From Nageia nagi (Eukaryota; Pinophyta): 64,000 nt of DNA. The translations under genes were made by a program, and so were the position numbers. Location of the stretch: positions 13,082,001 to 13,146,000 of the forward strand of contig JBITNC010000002.1 in the NCBI GenBank assembly GCA_050084985.1. The letters run 5' to 3'. The notes below the pieces were generated by a model. It saw only the letters and a program-made list of their open reading frames with translations, was not told where the DNA came from and did not search any database. Below are positions 1-10,865 of this stretch, one piece after another. The stretch's first letter is position 1, and each line of letters starts with the position of its first letter.

Positions 1-96
1 TAAAAAACTAAAATCTAATACCACTTGATTATGATAAATTTCTGGAACACAATAATCTAAGTGTTCAGATGTCACAGTTTGTGTGATTGAAATGAG

Positions 97-1109
97 TCAT
101 TCTCGATATCTTAAAGTCTGGTTGTGAGTACAATCGACCATTATTTTGGGCTTTTCTATAGGCCATAGAAGACAAAAATATATCATTAAATCATATTCTG
201 ATTTAGGAGAACACCATAACTCAAAGGCATTGATACAAATGATAACTTGATACCCATTTATTTTGACATCCCAACCGTTAGATTCGCATGTATCATAGAA
301 TGTCAAGGCCAATTTTTATTGTATTTCTGTAGGCATGGAAAAAACATTTGAGTACAAAGGAGTAGGGGCATTACGAATAACTTTCATAAAGATGTCTTTG
401 TCATACCTATTTTCGAACCCTAGAAGATAACTTCCATTATTCTTTACTCTACGTTCTTTTGATAGTCTTTTGATGATCTCATTTCTAACCTTTATTTGAC
501 TTATCATTTTAAGTTCAGCAATATGCAAAGCTTGCCTTTTCGCTAACTTTCATTCCCAAATTGTGTGTCACATTTGCATGCGAGAACATCTGTGAATTTG
601 CCTATAATATTATTGTGACATTCTAAGGGGAAAAGCCACAAAAGTATTTGAAAAATCATAAATCACCCTTTTATGAGGTAAATAATGTAAAATTTCATCC
701 ATCCATTCTAGGCTTTTGATTAATTGTTTAATGCATTTCAGCCTAGCTAAAAGGAGTGACTAATCAGTTAATTGACAATTTATGACAATCTTCCATAAGG
801 CCATTGTAAGCAGAAAGCCATTATTCTTTGTGATATTCTTTCCATATGGGTGAAATAGATTGGTGGATCTAAAATAATGCTTACTTCGTATCCACACAAA
901 GTGACTTTCCAATCATTATTCCTAACACAAAACATATGAAATGTTCTTTTATATTGTTCATCAATAGTCAATTGTAAATAATTTAAAATATTAAGATCAA
1001 ATCTATGTCGTAAATATGTTAACACGAAATCACCTAGATATCTCGGTGGTGGAAATCGTACTTGTGGTGGCATTATGCTACCTTTAGCAGATTCCCTTGC
1101 CAGATTCAT
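97..1109 (-). pseudogene. Extra reading frame downstream of pol in element A, function unknown
   Basis: Two blocks (780-1109 and 97-528) lie after integrase in the sense direction, where an env-like or accessory ORF would sit. The second block is one frame broken by a single TAA at 316-318. The blocks resemble each other: DWKVTLCGYEVSI in the first against GWDVKINGYQVII in the second, each followed about 20 residues later by FCLQWP or FCLLWP. That suggests an internal duplication. The stretch between them (530-780) reads through with a frameshift (LARLKCIKQLIKSLEW). I see no signal peptide, membrane segment or known domain. Tat elements often carry extra ORFs; I cannot assign this one to a described type. 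Confidence 0.45.
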
Positions 1110-1227
1110 CTTTTTTATTTTTAATCATTAACACTTGACGAATATTAATACTTTTATTTATTTATTATTTTAACAATGAAATAAAATAAAATAAAACTAA
1201 TGTACACACATTTTTTTTATGTATAGA

Positions 1228-2420
1228 AAGGTCAAAGATGCATGATATTTATAGGTTCACGTTCTTCATTTCCTTCTAAATCTGATAAATGATAAGTTCC
1301 TCTACCAAATTTTTTCTTAATATATATGGTCCTAACCAATTTGGAGCAAACTTATCTCTAAGCTATCATTCTATTCGTGAAGTTTGTTGATTTTCTTTTA
1401 AAACCAAATCACCTATTTCAAATTCACGAATTAGAGCCCTTCTATCAAAAGCTTGTTTTATCCTTTTCTGATAAACATGCATATGTTCTAAAGCATTAAT
1501 ACATTTTCATCTAAAAGTAATAGTTGATCTAAGCGAGTCTGTCTTGTTTCTTCATCAGAATTTTGCTCACTGAGATTTACTCTAAGGGATGGTATCTCAA
1601 GTTCTATAGGTAGGATAGCTTCTGTTCCGTACACTAAAGAGAATGGTGTTGCCCCAATAGGAGTGCGTACACTAGTACGATAAGCCTATAAGGCTTTTGG
1701 TATTTGGATATGCCAATCTCTATGAGAATCATTTACTAGTTTTGCTAAGATGTTTCGAATAGTTTTATTAGTAGCCTCTGCCTGTCCATTGCCTTGTGGA
1801 TAATAAGGAGTGGAAAAACTTTGTTTAATCTTATACTTATCACATATTTTTTTTACATCCTTATTTTTAAAAAATTTTCCATTATCCATAATTAATTGAT
1901 TTGGCACACCAAATCTACATATAATATAATTTTCTATAAAATTCATGATTCGTGAACCAACAGTGGAAGTCATGGGAATAGCCTCTACCCATTTGGTAAA
2001 ATATTCAGTCATTATAATTATGAACTTATGTCCACCAGAAGATGTAGGTGTAATTTGTCCTATTAAATCTAATGCCCATTTAGAGAATGGCCAAAGTGAT
2101 TGTATAGGATGCAGTTCTTGAGATGGTTGTGAAAATAAATGAGCATATTGTTAACATTTAAAACATTTTTTAACATATTCACAACAATATTTTTCCATAG
2201 TTGGCCAATAATACCCCATTCATATTAATCATTTTACAATTGCAACACCATTAAAATGTCCTCCACATGTTCCATCATGGCAGAAGATATAGCCCTTTTA
2301 ACATCATTCCATTCAAGACATCTGAGTAAAATACCATTAAAATTTCATCGATGTAAAATGTCCCCTAACAAACAATACTTAGTTGCTTTAATTTTAAAAG
2401 CTTGTCATGATGATTTACTA
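1228..2420 (-). pseudogene. pol: Integrase of element A
   Basis: Inserts the DNA copy into the genome. Reading downward: an N-terminal HHCC zinc finger near 2150-2280 (HxxxCGGHFNG, then KCFKCQ), broken by stops and a frameshift; the catalytic core in an open frame at 1686-2012, with TEYFTKWVEAIP, RFGVPN, the second acidic residue in IMDNG and the glutamate in GNGQAEATNK; then TPFSLVYGTEAILPIE and a C-terminal part with KFAPNWLGPY, ending near 1228. The core sequence is typical of Tat elements. No chromodomain follows. It is preceded by the second RNase H and followed by the extra ORF. Confidence 0.88.
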
Positions 2421-2575
2421 AGGTTTGTAGGAAGATTTCTAAATTTTAAAAAGTCTATCAATTCTTTGTACCAATTATCTTTATCATTTATGTTAATATT
2501 TAATACATTTTTTTCTTCATCTTCCTGTTGTAACGATGATTGAGATAATTGAATTATCTCAACTTGAATTGAAGA

Positions 2576-3073
2576 TTATTTAGGATCCTCTGGGATAAGA
2601 GATCCAATAGAAGCCATAGCATCTGCAAATCTATTAGATGATCTTGGTGCCGCTTCTATAAGAAATCGGTCAAAAGATTTTAATAATTCTTCAACTAACG
2701 CTTTATACTTTTGAAGTAAAGGCTCTTTACATTGATAAATTCCTTTCACTTGATTTACGATGAGTAAAGAATCTCCAATGAGCTTTATTCTTTTAAGTTT
2801 TAATTTAATAGCAATTTTTAATGCTAATATCAAAGCTTCATATTCTGCATTATTATTAGTACAAGGGAATTTTAGTTTAAATGAATAAGGTATAGGGATA
2901 CCTTGTGGTGTTATGAATACAACACCTGCTCCACCACCTTGTTCACATCGAGAACCATCAAAGTGTATTGTCATATCCCAATCATTTTCTGGTTCTACAG
3001 GTATTTCAATTTCATCTAATTGAAACACTCCATCATCGGGTAATTCAATGACAAGTGGTTTATCATCTTGCAA
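2576..3073 (-). CDS. pol: Second, archaeal-type RNase H (aRNH) of element A
   Basis: This 165-codon open frame holds a complete type 1 RNase H fold signature: HFDGSRCEQGGGAGVVF with the first catalytic Asp, then CTNNNAEYEALILAL with the Glu, IGDSLLIVNQV with the second Asp, and RFADAMASIGSL with the terminal Asp. It would degrade RNA of the RNA-DNA hybrid. Its place between Ty3 RNase H and integrase is the standard Tat arrangement. All four acidic positions are kept, so it looks biochemically intact although the flanking linker (3074-3260) contains stops. Confidence 0.9.
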   Translation of the reverse strand: MQDDKPLVIELPDDGVFQLDEIEIPVEPENDWDMTIHFDGSRCEQGGGAGVVFITPQGIPIPYSFKLKFPCTNNNAEYEALILALKIAIKLKLKRIKLIGDSLLIVNQVKGIYQCKEPLLQKYKALVEELLKSFDRFLIEAAPRSSNRFADAMASIGSLIPEDPK

Positions 3074-3262
3074 TGGGGCCTCAGCGAGATAATCAGCAAT
3101 TACTTATCCTTTTATTGACTTTTATCCAATAAAATGTAAATCAAATTTAGTTAAGTGCATTATCCACTTTATAGTTCTTGAATTTTGATAAGTTTTATTC
3201 ATCATATATTTCAATGGATCTACTTTAGAAATGACATATGTTATATGATTAAGCATATAATG

Positions 3263-3667
3263 TCAAAGTTTTTTAGTAGAAAAAATGACAGTAAGACATA
3301 ATTTTTCCAAATATATATACTTAATCTCGTAGCTCACTAGGGTTCTACTCAAATAATATATAGCTTGCTCTTTATTGTGTTCATTCTTTTGAGCAAGCAT
3401 TATCCCTAAGGCGGTTTCAGTAGCTGAAATATATAACAAAAAGGGTACATCTTTTCTTGGTGGACTTAAGATAGGAGGAGATAATAAATATCTTTTAATT
3501 TCATTGAATGCATCTTGTTGCTCTTTGCCCCAATGATATTCTATCCCCTTTTTTAATAATTTTGTAAATGGTTTACATTTATCAGAAAGTTGAGCTATAA
3601 ACCTTCTAATGGCTTGTAACTTGCCTTGTAAACTCTGTAATTGTTTTAGATTTGCAGGAGGTGGCAT
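3263..3667 (-). pseudogene. pol: Ty3-type RNase H and connection domain of element A
   Basis: The open frame begins just after RT with the connection segment (LKQLQSLQGKLQAIRRFI, PFTKLLKKG) and runs into an RNase H: PFLLYISATETALGIMLAQ replaces the usual YLAVS-type start, followed by QAIYYLSRTLVSYEIKYIYLEKLC. It continues past a break towards 3085 (HFIGxKSIKG, ADYLAEAPLQDDKPL) into the second RNase H. A stop or frameshift separates it from RT at 3668-3700. In Tat elements this domain is usually degenerate, its job being shared with aRNH. Confidence 0.85.
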
Positions 3668-3700
3668 ATCTACTACTGCCTTTACTTTACTAGGATCTAT

Positions 3701-4466
3701 TTAAATTCCTCGTCGAGACACAATAAATCCTAATAATTTTCCTAAAGTTACACCAAAAACACATTTTTTTGGATTTAACCTTACTTTATGTTCTAACAAT
3801 CTATCTAAGACTTTAATTAGATCTTTTCCATGATCTACTCGATATTTAGATCTAACCAACAAATCATCGACATAATCTTCTACTATGTCATGCATATAGT
3901 CATGGAATATATAAGTCATAGCTCTTTGATAAGTTGCCCCGGCGTTTTTCAATCCAAAAGGCATAATTTTATAACAAAGGGTACCCCAAGGAGTTATAAA
4001 AGCCATTTTATGTTGATCTTCAGTAGCTATTTTTATTTGATTATAACCAGAAAACCCGTCCATCAATGATAACATATCATGTCCTGCTATTGAATCTACC
4101 AGATTATCGATGCTAGGTAGTGGGAAATCATCTTTAGGACAAGCTTTGTTAAGATCATGAAAATCTATGCATATTCTTATTTTTCCACTTGGTTTTTTCA
4201 CAGGTACCATATTAGATATCCAATCTAAATAATCTATAGGTTGTATAAATTTGGCTTCTAATAATTTTTGGAGTTCTTCTTTTACCATTAATGCTATAGT
4301 AGGATGCATCTTACGCAATTTTTGTTTAACAGGTTTAGCATCAGGATCTATCCCAGGCATGTCTGCATATGGCCATGCAAATACCTTTTCTCATTCTTTT
4401 AATAAGGTTATAATTTTTTCTTGTTCATTTTCCGTGAGGTTTTCTCCTAATTGAATAATTTTAGGA
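3701..4466 (-). CDS. pol: Reverse transcriptase of element A
   Basis: A Ty3 RT. The N-terminal segment (4466-4360) reads NEQEKIITLLKE, then a stop, then EKVFAWPYADMPGIDPD. The main open frame of 219 codons has KPSGKIRICIDFHDLNKACP, LSLMDGFSGYNQIKIATEDQ, FITPWGTLCYKIMPFGLKN and the catalytic YVDD in EDYVDDLLVRSK, then LNPKKCVFGV and KLLGFIVSRRGI. All key catalytic residues are there. The DLNKACPKDDFPLP wording and GATYQRAM are typical of Tat-clade RT. The start codon of the provided frame is arbitrary because this is the middle of a polyprotein. Confidence 0.92.
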
Positions 4467-4942
4467 TTTTGAGGATCATTACTAATATTTATTTCTAAAA
4501 CCTTTTCAGTAAGCATATGCGACCCTTATTCTAATTGATTTGGTACTGGTATCTAGCTATTGTCATTAACATTATATTCTTCATTGTATTCTTGAGTTTG
4601 TTCATTCGTACATACTTGACTTTCATAGGAACCAAGTATGTGATCTACATTTTTGAATTCATGTACCGAAGGATTAGATGATATAAGAGAGAAATCAGCA
4701 ATCATTTCATCTGTAGAAGTATTGGCTATTATTTTGATTAAATTTTGATTTTCATTAATTTCATCTATTCGTTCATTATTTTGATCTTCAATATCATTTT
4801 ATTTTATTGTAACCATATTTACCGATGGTATATATGCATATGAAATGATTAATGATTTAACATTTTTATTTATTTTTTCTTGTATATGTCTTGGTAAACC
4901 CAAATGACTCCAGAGTGGCTCAATATTATTAATAAAGAGCCT

Positions 4943-6328
4943 TTAGACACCTTCTAAGACATCCATTTCACTTAATTGTCCTTCACTTATATCAACAACT
5001 TCTTGTATTACGGATTTTTTCTCTAAGATTTCTTCGTTATAATCCAAATTTTCTTCTTCTAAATTTCCTAATTTATCAAGATTTTTATATCCATTCTTAT
5101 AACCTAATCCACTTTTATCAGTGGGATCTTGGTATTGTAATTCAATTATTTCTCGGGGACCTTGTTCATATCGACCCAATCCTCATCCTTGCCAATTACA
5201 TTTGTTAAAATAGTTTAAGACAAATGTTCTTGAACATGGCGATAAATATTTCATATCATTATTGAAATATCCTTCATATATTTGATTGGATATTGTTGAT
5301 ATAGGATCTACTATTCCCACATAAACAAACATTGTTTGATTAGGTATTTCACCTAAAGGCACTATTTGTCCAATCACACTAGGTGATTCAGATAATCTTC
5401 CCATTTCTTGTGATGAAGGTATACTAAATACCACATCATCTATATCATATTCTCCCATCCCTAAATCCCTTAATTTAATTTTTACTGGATATTCATTGGA
5501 TGAGTTATTATTATATGTAGTATTTACTTGTTTTGATGAAGACGCTCCATGCTTTTCATCTAAAGTTTTAGTAACTTTTTCCCAAGTATCTTTATCTTGT
5601 ATAACTATATCATTTTTTACTTTTATGACTTCAGATTGATTCATATTTTTGTTCATTAAGATAGTTGATAGATTGGGAGATGGTAATGTCACTTCATTTG
5701 TATCAAAAATTAAATTACAATGTGAATAAGGATCTGGGTCTTTAAACACACAATGAACTTTATCCTTGTAGATGTACTTTAAACATCCATGATAAGTTGA
5801 TGGAACACATTGCATTTCTCTAATCCATGGACATCCTAAAAGAACATTATATTGTATAATATTTCCTTCAATTATATGTAATAAAGTTTGAATGGTTTTA
5901 GCACCTACTGTAATTGGCAGCACTATCGATCCCAAGGTTGAACACATTGCATCATTAAAAGCTCTAATTTGCAAAGAAGGAGCTAAGATAATTGATTCTG
6001 GTAAATTTAGCTTTTTATATGCAGTGTCTGAAATTATATTTATGGCTGAACCTTCATCTATTAAAATTCTTTTAAATAATTTTCCATCTACCTTACCAAT
6101 TATATGTAAGGGTGGATCAAGTCCACCTGGTCCATCATTATTTAATTTTTCTTGTTCGTAGAAGGTGATACTAGGTTGTTGAGATATTATTAAACTTTCA
6201 ACTATTGAAATGAAGTTATTGGGGTTACTAATATCCACTTGAATTTCTTGTAGAATTTGATTCATAGCTTTCCTATAACTCTCAGACTGTTGTAACAATT
6301 CAAATAAGGTCATCTTTACTGGAGACAT
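4943..6328 (-). CDS. pol: Protease (retropepsin) region of element A
   Basis: The 381-codon frame at 5183-6328 follows gag and precedes RT. It begins with a helical segment (LFELLQQSESYRKAMNQIL) and carries a retropepsin core: KRILIDEGSAINIISDTAYKKL holds the active-site triad in the D-x-G-S form that plant Tat elements use instead of DSG, and LLGCPWIREMQ matches the family's C-terminal hydrophobic motif. The rest is a low-complexity linker continuing at 4943-5179, rich in E, D and G. Function: cleavage of the gag-pol polyprotein in the particle. The stop near 5180 and others down to 4470 separate it from RT. Confidence 0.85.
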
Positions 6329-6349
6329 TTTTAACTGTCATTGAAGAGC

Positions 6350-9037
6350 ACCTTTTATCGAAACTTTAGGTTGCTGCAGAGGAGGTATAGGTTGTATATT
6401 AATTGGGTTTCATGTCGATTGATTTTTTTGAGGATTATCCTATTTATTCTGATATTGTTGTGCTCTTGTGGCTATACCAATCATATGTATTGAATCATCT
6501 ATAGTTCCTATAAATGGTATATCCTTATTATCCCATGCATAATTCAGTTGATTTGTGATAATTACCACATTATTATCCTGATGTGAAGGTAAGGGGTTTT
6601 GATATATCCCTAAATTTTGATTTGAAGGCACAACAGGATTATCCACATCTATCTTTCAACTATCTATCAAGTCTTGAATCTTATGCTGTAAAGTGCGACA
6701 TTTATTTGTATTATGTCCCTTTTATCTATGATAAGCACAAAATTCATTCTCCTTATACCATTTATTTTCTTTAGCATTAGGATTTTCAGGCCTTATATCA
6801 GGTAATGTAATCATACCATTATCACATAATTTTTTAAGTATTTCGGCTAATCGTTCTGATAATGGAGTAAAATTTCTTTTAGTTTTAGGTTCAGCACTTT
6901 CTTCTATTTTTGAAGAAGGACCACAATTTTTTGTTGTAGCTATTTGATTATTTTATGGTTGTTTACTAATGTTCTCATTTTGATTACCTTTTTTGTATTC
7001 TTTTTTCTTGAGTTTTAGCTCTCCATATTGAATTTTAACTCTTTCTATAACTACTGCCTGAGCAATAGCTTCTTCAAAAGTTTTATGTTGTTGAATTTGG
7101 AGAACACTAGCTATTGGTCTTAAATAGCTTTGGCTAAATAATTTAACCAATTCTTCTTATGGTATTGTATAAGGCATACTAGTGAGTATAGCCCGCCATC
7201 TTGAGATGTAATCTTGTATGGTTTCATCAGGAAATTGTTGCAATCTTGTAAGATCTGTAATTGAAGATTTTTATTTAATATTGATTCTAAAATGTTCAAG
7301 AAATTGATTAGCCAATTGTTCAAATGTATATAAACTATGCATAGGTAAATTATTATACCAATCCAAAGCTTGGCCTACGAGTGTCATAGGAAATATACGT
7401 AACATTAATGAATCATCATTGGCTATCAGATAACTAGAAAATGTAAATTTCCTCAAGTGTTCTTTGGGATCTTCTCTTCCTTTAAATGGCTCTATTTTAG
7501 GAAATTCAAACCTATATGGTAGTTTCTTTTTTGGAACACTTGGATGAATAGGCTCATTGCAAATATTCTTGTAATTTAACTTTTGAAGTCCTTGAACATT
7601 CATTTCTCGATTTATAAAATCCTTCATAAAGTTTTCTAATTCTTTATCGGTTCTATGACCTTGAGTGTACCTATGATGTCTCTGAGTATTTGGTTCCTTT
7701 TTCGAAATTGATCTTGAAATGTAAGACTCATAGTTAGAAGAAATTTTTGATGGTGGTGGAGGTAATATTTTAAGAGGTGAATGTTGTCATAGAATAGGGA
7801 TTCTAGGAGGTTTTTGGGATATCCCTTTTTCATGTAGATCTTTTCCCTTATAATCAGGTTGTCTTGTTTGATTTTGGGTTTGTTCAACCCAACTTTTAAT
7901 AGAATCTCACTTTTGTTTATCATATAATTTTTGAAGTTCTAATTCCTTTTCCATTTCCTTTTGTAATAAAATGGTTGTCTCTCTATCCAGCGCTTCTTGT
8001 TTATCTAAGTAAGGATCTCGATATCTTTGTATTTGACTTCCTTCAGGAGTTTTCGGTTTCAAATTCCTTATTTTTTGATATTCATCCTACTGTCTTTGTT
8101 TTTCTTTCTCCATACATAGATATTGTTCCCTTTTTATTTTTTCATTTTCTAATTCTTTAAGTTGTAATTCTTGTACATGAAGTTGAATCTCGTGCTCTTT
8201 ATGAAGTCTTTTCTTTTCTTGTTCCAAGAATTCATTTCTTTCTTTCTTTGCTTGTTCTTGTTTTGTGAATTTTCTTTTATCTCTAAGAAATTTATCTTCC
8301 ATTTCTTTTAATTTATCCTCTTGTTCTTGCAATTTAATAAGTTCATCAGCTTTTCTTTTTTCTTCCTCTAAAATATATTGCATGTCTGCAACCTTTTTAA
8401 TATTCTCAGCATATACTTCTGTGAATCTTTTCCCAGCTGTTGTTTTATATAATTGTCATTTTTGTAGTTCTTCATAAGAAGGTATCTCTTCTATTTTAAA
8501 CTTATATGTCCTTCTATTTGATCCTTCTTTTGTGGAATAAGATTTTTTTGTTTGTTTTATTGATGCTTCCTTTCTTCCTAATTCAAAAGAAAAAGAAGAT
8601 CCCTCCTTTTAAATTGAAGAACTGACTCTTCGACCATCTGATAATTGATGACTGATTCTTTCATATTTAATTTTATATGGCTCAGTTTGTTGTACCGCTA
8701 TGGTTCCAGCCCGAGATTTAGCCTCGTTAATTTCTAAGTTATCACTCTTTTGGTCTATTTTTTCTACATCTCCCGATAAACTAAAAGATGTCTTAGGAAT
8801 ACCCCTATGATTAGCTAGGCGATGATGAATTTCAATCAATTCTTCATTTAACACTTGTGTTCCATTCCTTATGATAGGATTATCTATAATTTGTCTTTGT
8901 GATCTAGATTGATTATAACCATAATCACCATCTTTACCTACATAATGAACTACCCGTGAATTTGATTCATCTAAAGGAGGTGGCCTCCTAACCGAATATT
9001 CTATCAAATCTATGTTGTCTGAATTTATTTCTTGCAT
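6350..9037 (-). pseudogene. gag: gag of element A
   Basis: The frame starts at an ATG at 9037 (MQEINSDNIDLIEYS) and reads in pieces to about 6350. The N-terminal third is polar and unrecognised. A strongly charged coiled coil follows at 8087-8383 (repeated ExEKR, QEQEDKLKEMEDK). The capsid-type retrotransposon gag domain is at 7120-7627 (FPKIEPFKGREDPKEHLRKF, QALDWYNNLP, FEQLANQFLEHF). A zinc-knuckle-like motif of the CxYH-x3-GH-x-T-x2-C type lies near 6689-6739, then RTLQHKIQDLIDS. Several single stops and frameshifts break it. It forms the virus-like particle and binds RNA. The long coiled coil before the capsid domain is unusual to my eye. Confidence 0.85.
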
Positions 9038-9039
9038 TT

Positions 9040-10844
9040 CAAATGGATGTTCTCGTATTTTCTTAGCGGTTATACTTCTAGTTTAACCATTTTAAATATC
9101 ATAAATAAACATCATAAACAAGAAAGTCTATTTTTATCTTTTATATTATATTTTCGAGAAAATAATTTAATGCACAAACATCCTATATGCAAACTTACTT
9201 TTAACGATGTGATTATCTTCTTTAACTTTTTCACATATTTTTAATGTCTAAATTAAATGAACGATATGGGTTGTTTATTTTTAATCTTTTTAATTTTCCT
9301 AGTTTGTTTTGACTAGTTAAGTGTTAAACAAGATAGGTTGGGTAATTCTAACATTTGCAAGTTTCTATGGCTTTTGGCTTGGTTCTAGATGAGTCTCCTT
9401 TTTTGACTCTTACCTAAAGGAAAGTTTCCTTGGTCATCACTTCCAAGTGTAACTGGCTCTATGGTTTCAAGTGCATTATGTCGGTAGTTAAAAAGAAGTA
9501 AGAATTAATGGTTGGTAATGACATCCAACTCGTTAATGTTCAATTATTTCTTAAGGCCTTATGAAATGCATTTAAACAAGTAAGATACATTTATGCATAC
9601 TACCCTCCCAAACATTCATGTCCATTAACTTATCTTATTTTAACATGATACAATCAAAATTTATTTTTAATGAGTGTTGACCTTAATAAACCTCATTATT
9701 CTTTTTAATTATAATGTGATTCATTATCCAACCTATTAATGATGTTCATTAACCCCTTCTAGCTGTGGAAGTATTATGTGTGATAAATTCCCTCTTCTTA
9801 CTAGTCACATATCTCTTCGACCTCCAATGGAGTGGTAAGAGCAGACTTGGTAAGAAGCTGTTAAGTGTGGATAGATTAGTTAAGTGAGGTTCAATTATTC
9901 CTCCAAGAGTCACATATCCCTTCGACCTCCAATGGAGTAGTAAGGGCAAATATCTTTAAGAGTTTTAATGTGAAGTATATTTCCAAAAATGAAATGTGAA
10001 TAAATTTTACCTCTTTCACTTAACTTATTTTTTATCACTTAAGATCGCATAAAGCGCAAAAGTGAGAGCATACTTTGTCAAATGAAAGTACTTAATGTAT
10101 TCGAATTCCCCCAATTCATTAACTTTTTAATATGATTTATACTACCTAAAAACCCAATTTATTTACCTTATGTTCATTCCAAATTAAGTGTGATTCATTT
10201 ACTCCTCCAAGAGTCACATATCCCTTCGACCTCCAATGGAGTGGTAAGGGCAGACTTGGTAAGAGGTGATTATATGTGGATAAATTAACTAAATTAATGA
10301 TAATGTGAATATAAAAGAAAAGAATAATTAATTACCCCTTCTTATCATATCTATTCTGGTCACCTTAGATCGCACGAAGCACAAAGGGAGAGCATAATTA
10401 GACAAGATAAAAAGTATTTAATATATATGTACCCTTAGCCTAAAACATTAAAAATAAATACATAACATTATACATAAAATAAATTAATAACAAATGCATT
10501 TAACCTTTTCACTACCCATTTCCTAAATGCATTCTAAGTAGAGAGATCACACATAGTTTTACATACTGTCATTTTTTAAATATATAATTATACTTACTGT
10601 ATTTAGGTCAGATTAGAAAACATAACTATTTTTCAGAGATCGTTGACGATTTCACAAAGATCATTGCCGATTATAGCATGATCATTGATGATCCAGAGAA
10701 CACAGAAGATAAAAACAAAGCAACAGATCAAACAGATTAAGTTAGCATGTAATTCCACAAGATGCAAACAGATTAAAAAATAAAACCAAAATAATATGCA
10801 ATTGATCCTATTTTTGCTTCAATTTTCTGAAATGCACGCAAGGG
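9040..10844 (-). repeat. Untranslated leader of element A with internal repeats
   Basis: About 1.8 kb between primer site and gag start, without a credible frame. A block of about 58 bp beginning GTCACATATC and containing TTCGACCTCCAATGGAGT occurs at 9804, 9909 and 10212; a second block containing TAGATCGCACGAAGC or its variant occurs at 10036 and 10361. Together they form a degenerate tandem array of roughly 300 bp units. The short frame covering 9749-9949 is only the translation of these repeats. Long repeat-bearing leaders are known in Tat/Ogre elements. Confidence 0.7.
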
Positions 10845-10862
10845 GCCCTCCTTCTAGTGCCA
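10845..10862 (-). other. Primer binding site of element A
   Basis: On the minus strand TGGCACTAGAAGGAGGGC starts three bases (ATC) after the LTR end ...TATACACA. The TGG start and position are those of a tRNA 3' end complement. I cannot name the tRNA with confidence. Confidence 0.75.
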
Positions 10863-10865
10863 GAT

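Noticed and set aside
2256-2543. Plus-strand 95-codon frame (MSSTCSIMAEDIALL...)
   Set aside because: Antisense shadow of the integrase zinc-finger region of element A.
9749-9949. Frame with repeated LHWRSKGYVT
   Set aside because: Translation of the leader repeats of element A; broken in other copies of the repeat.
9040-10844. Search for a second gene upstream of gag, as in Ogre
   Set aside because: No frame longer than the repeat-derived one; treated as leader.
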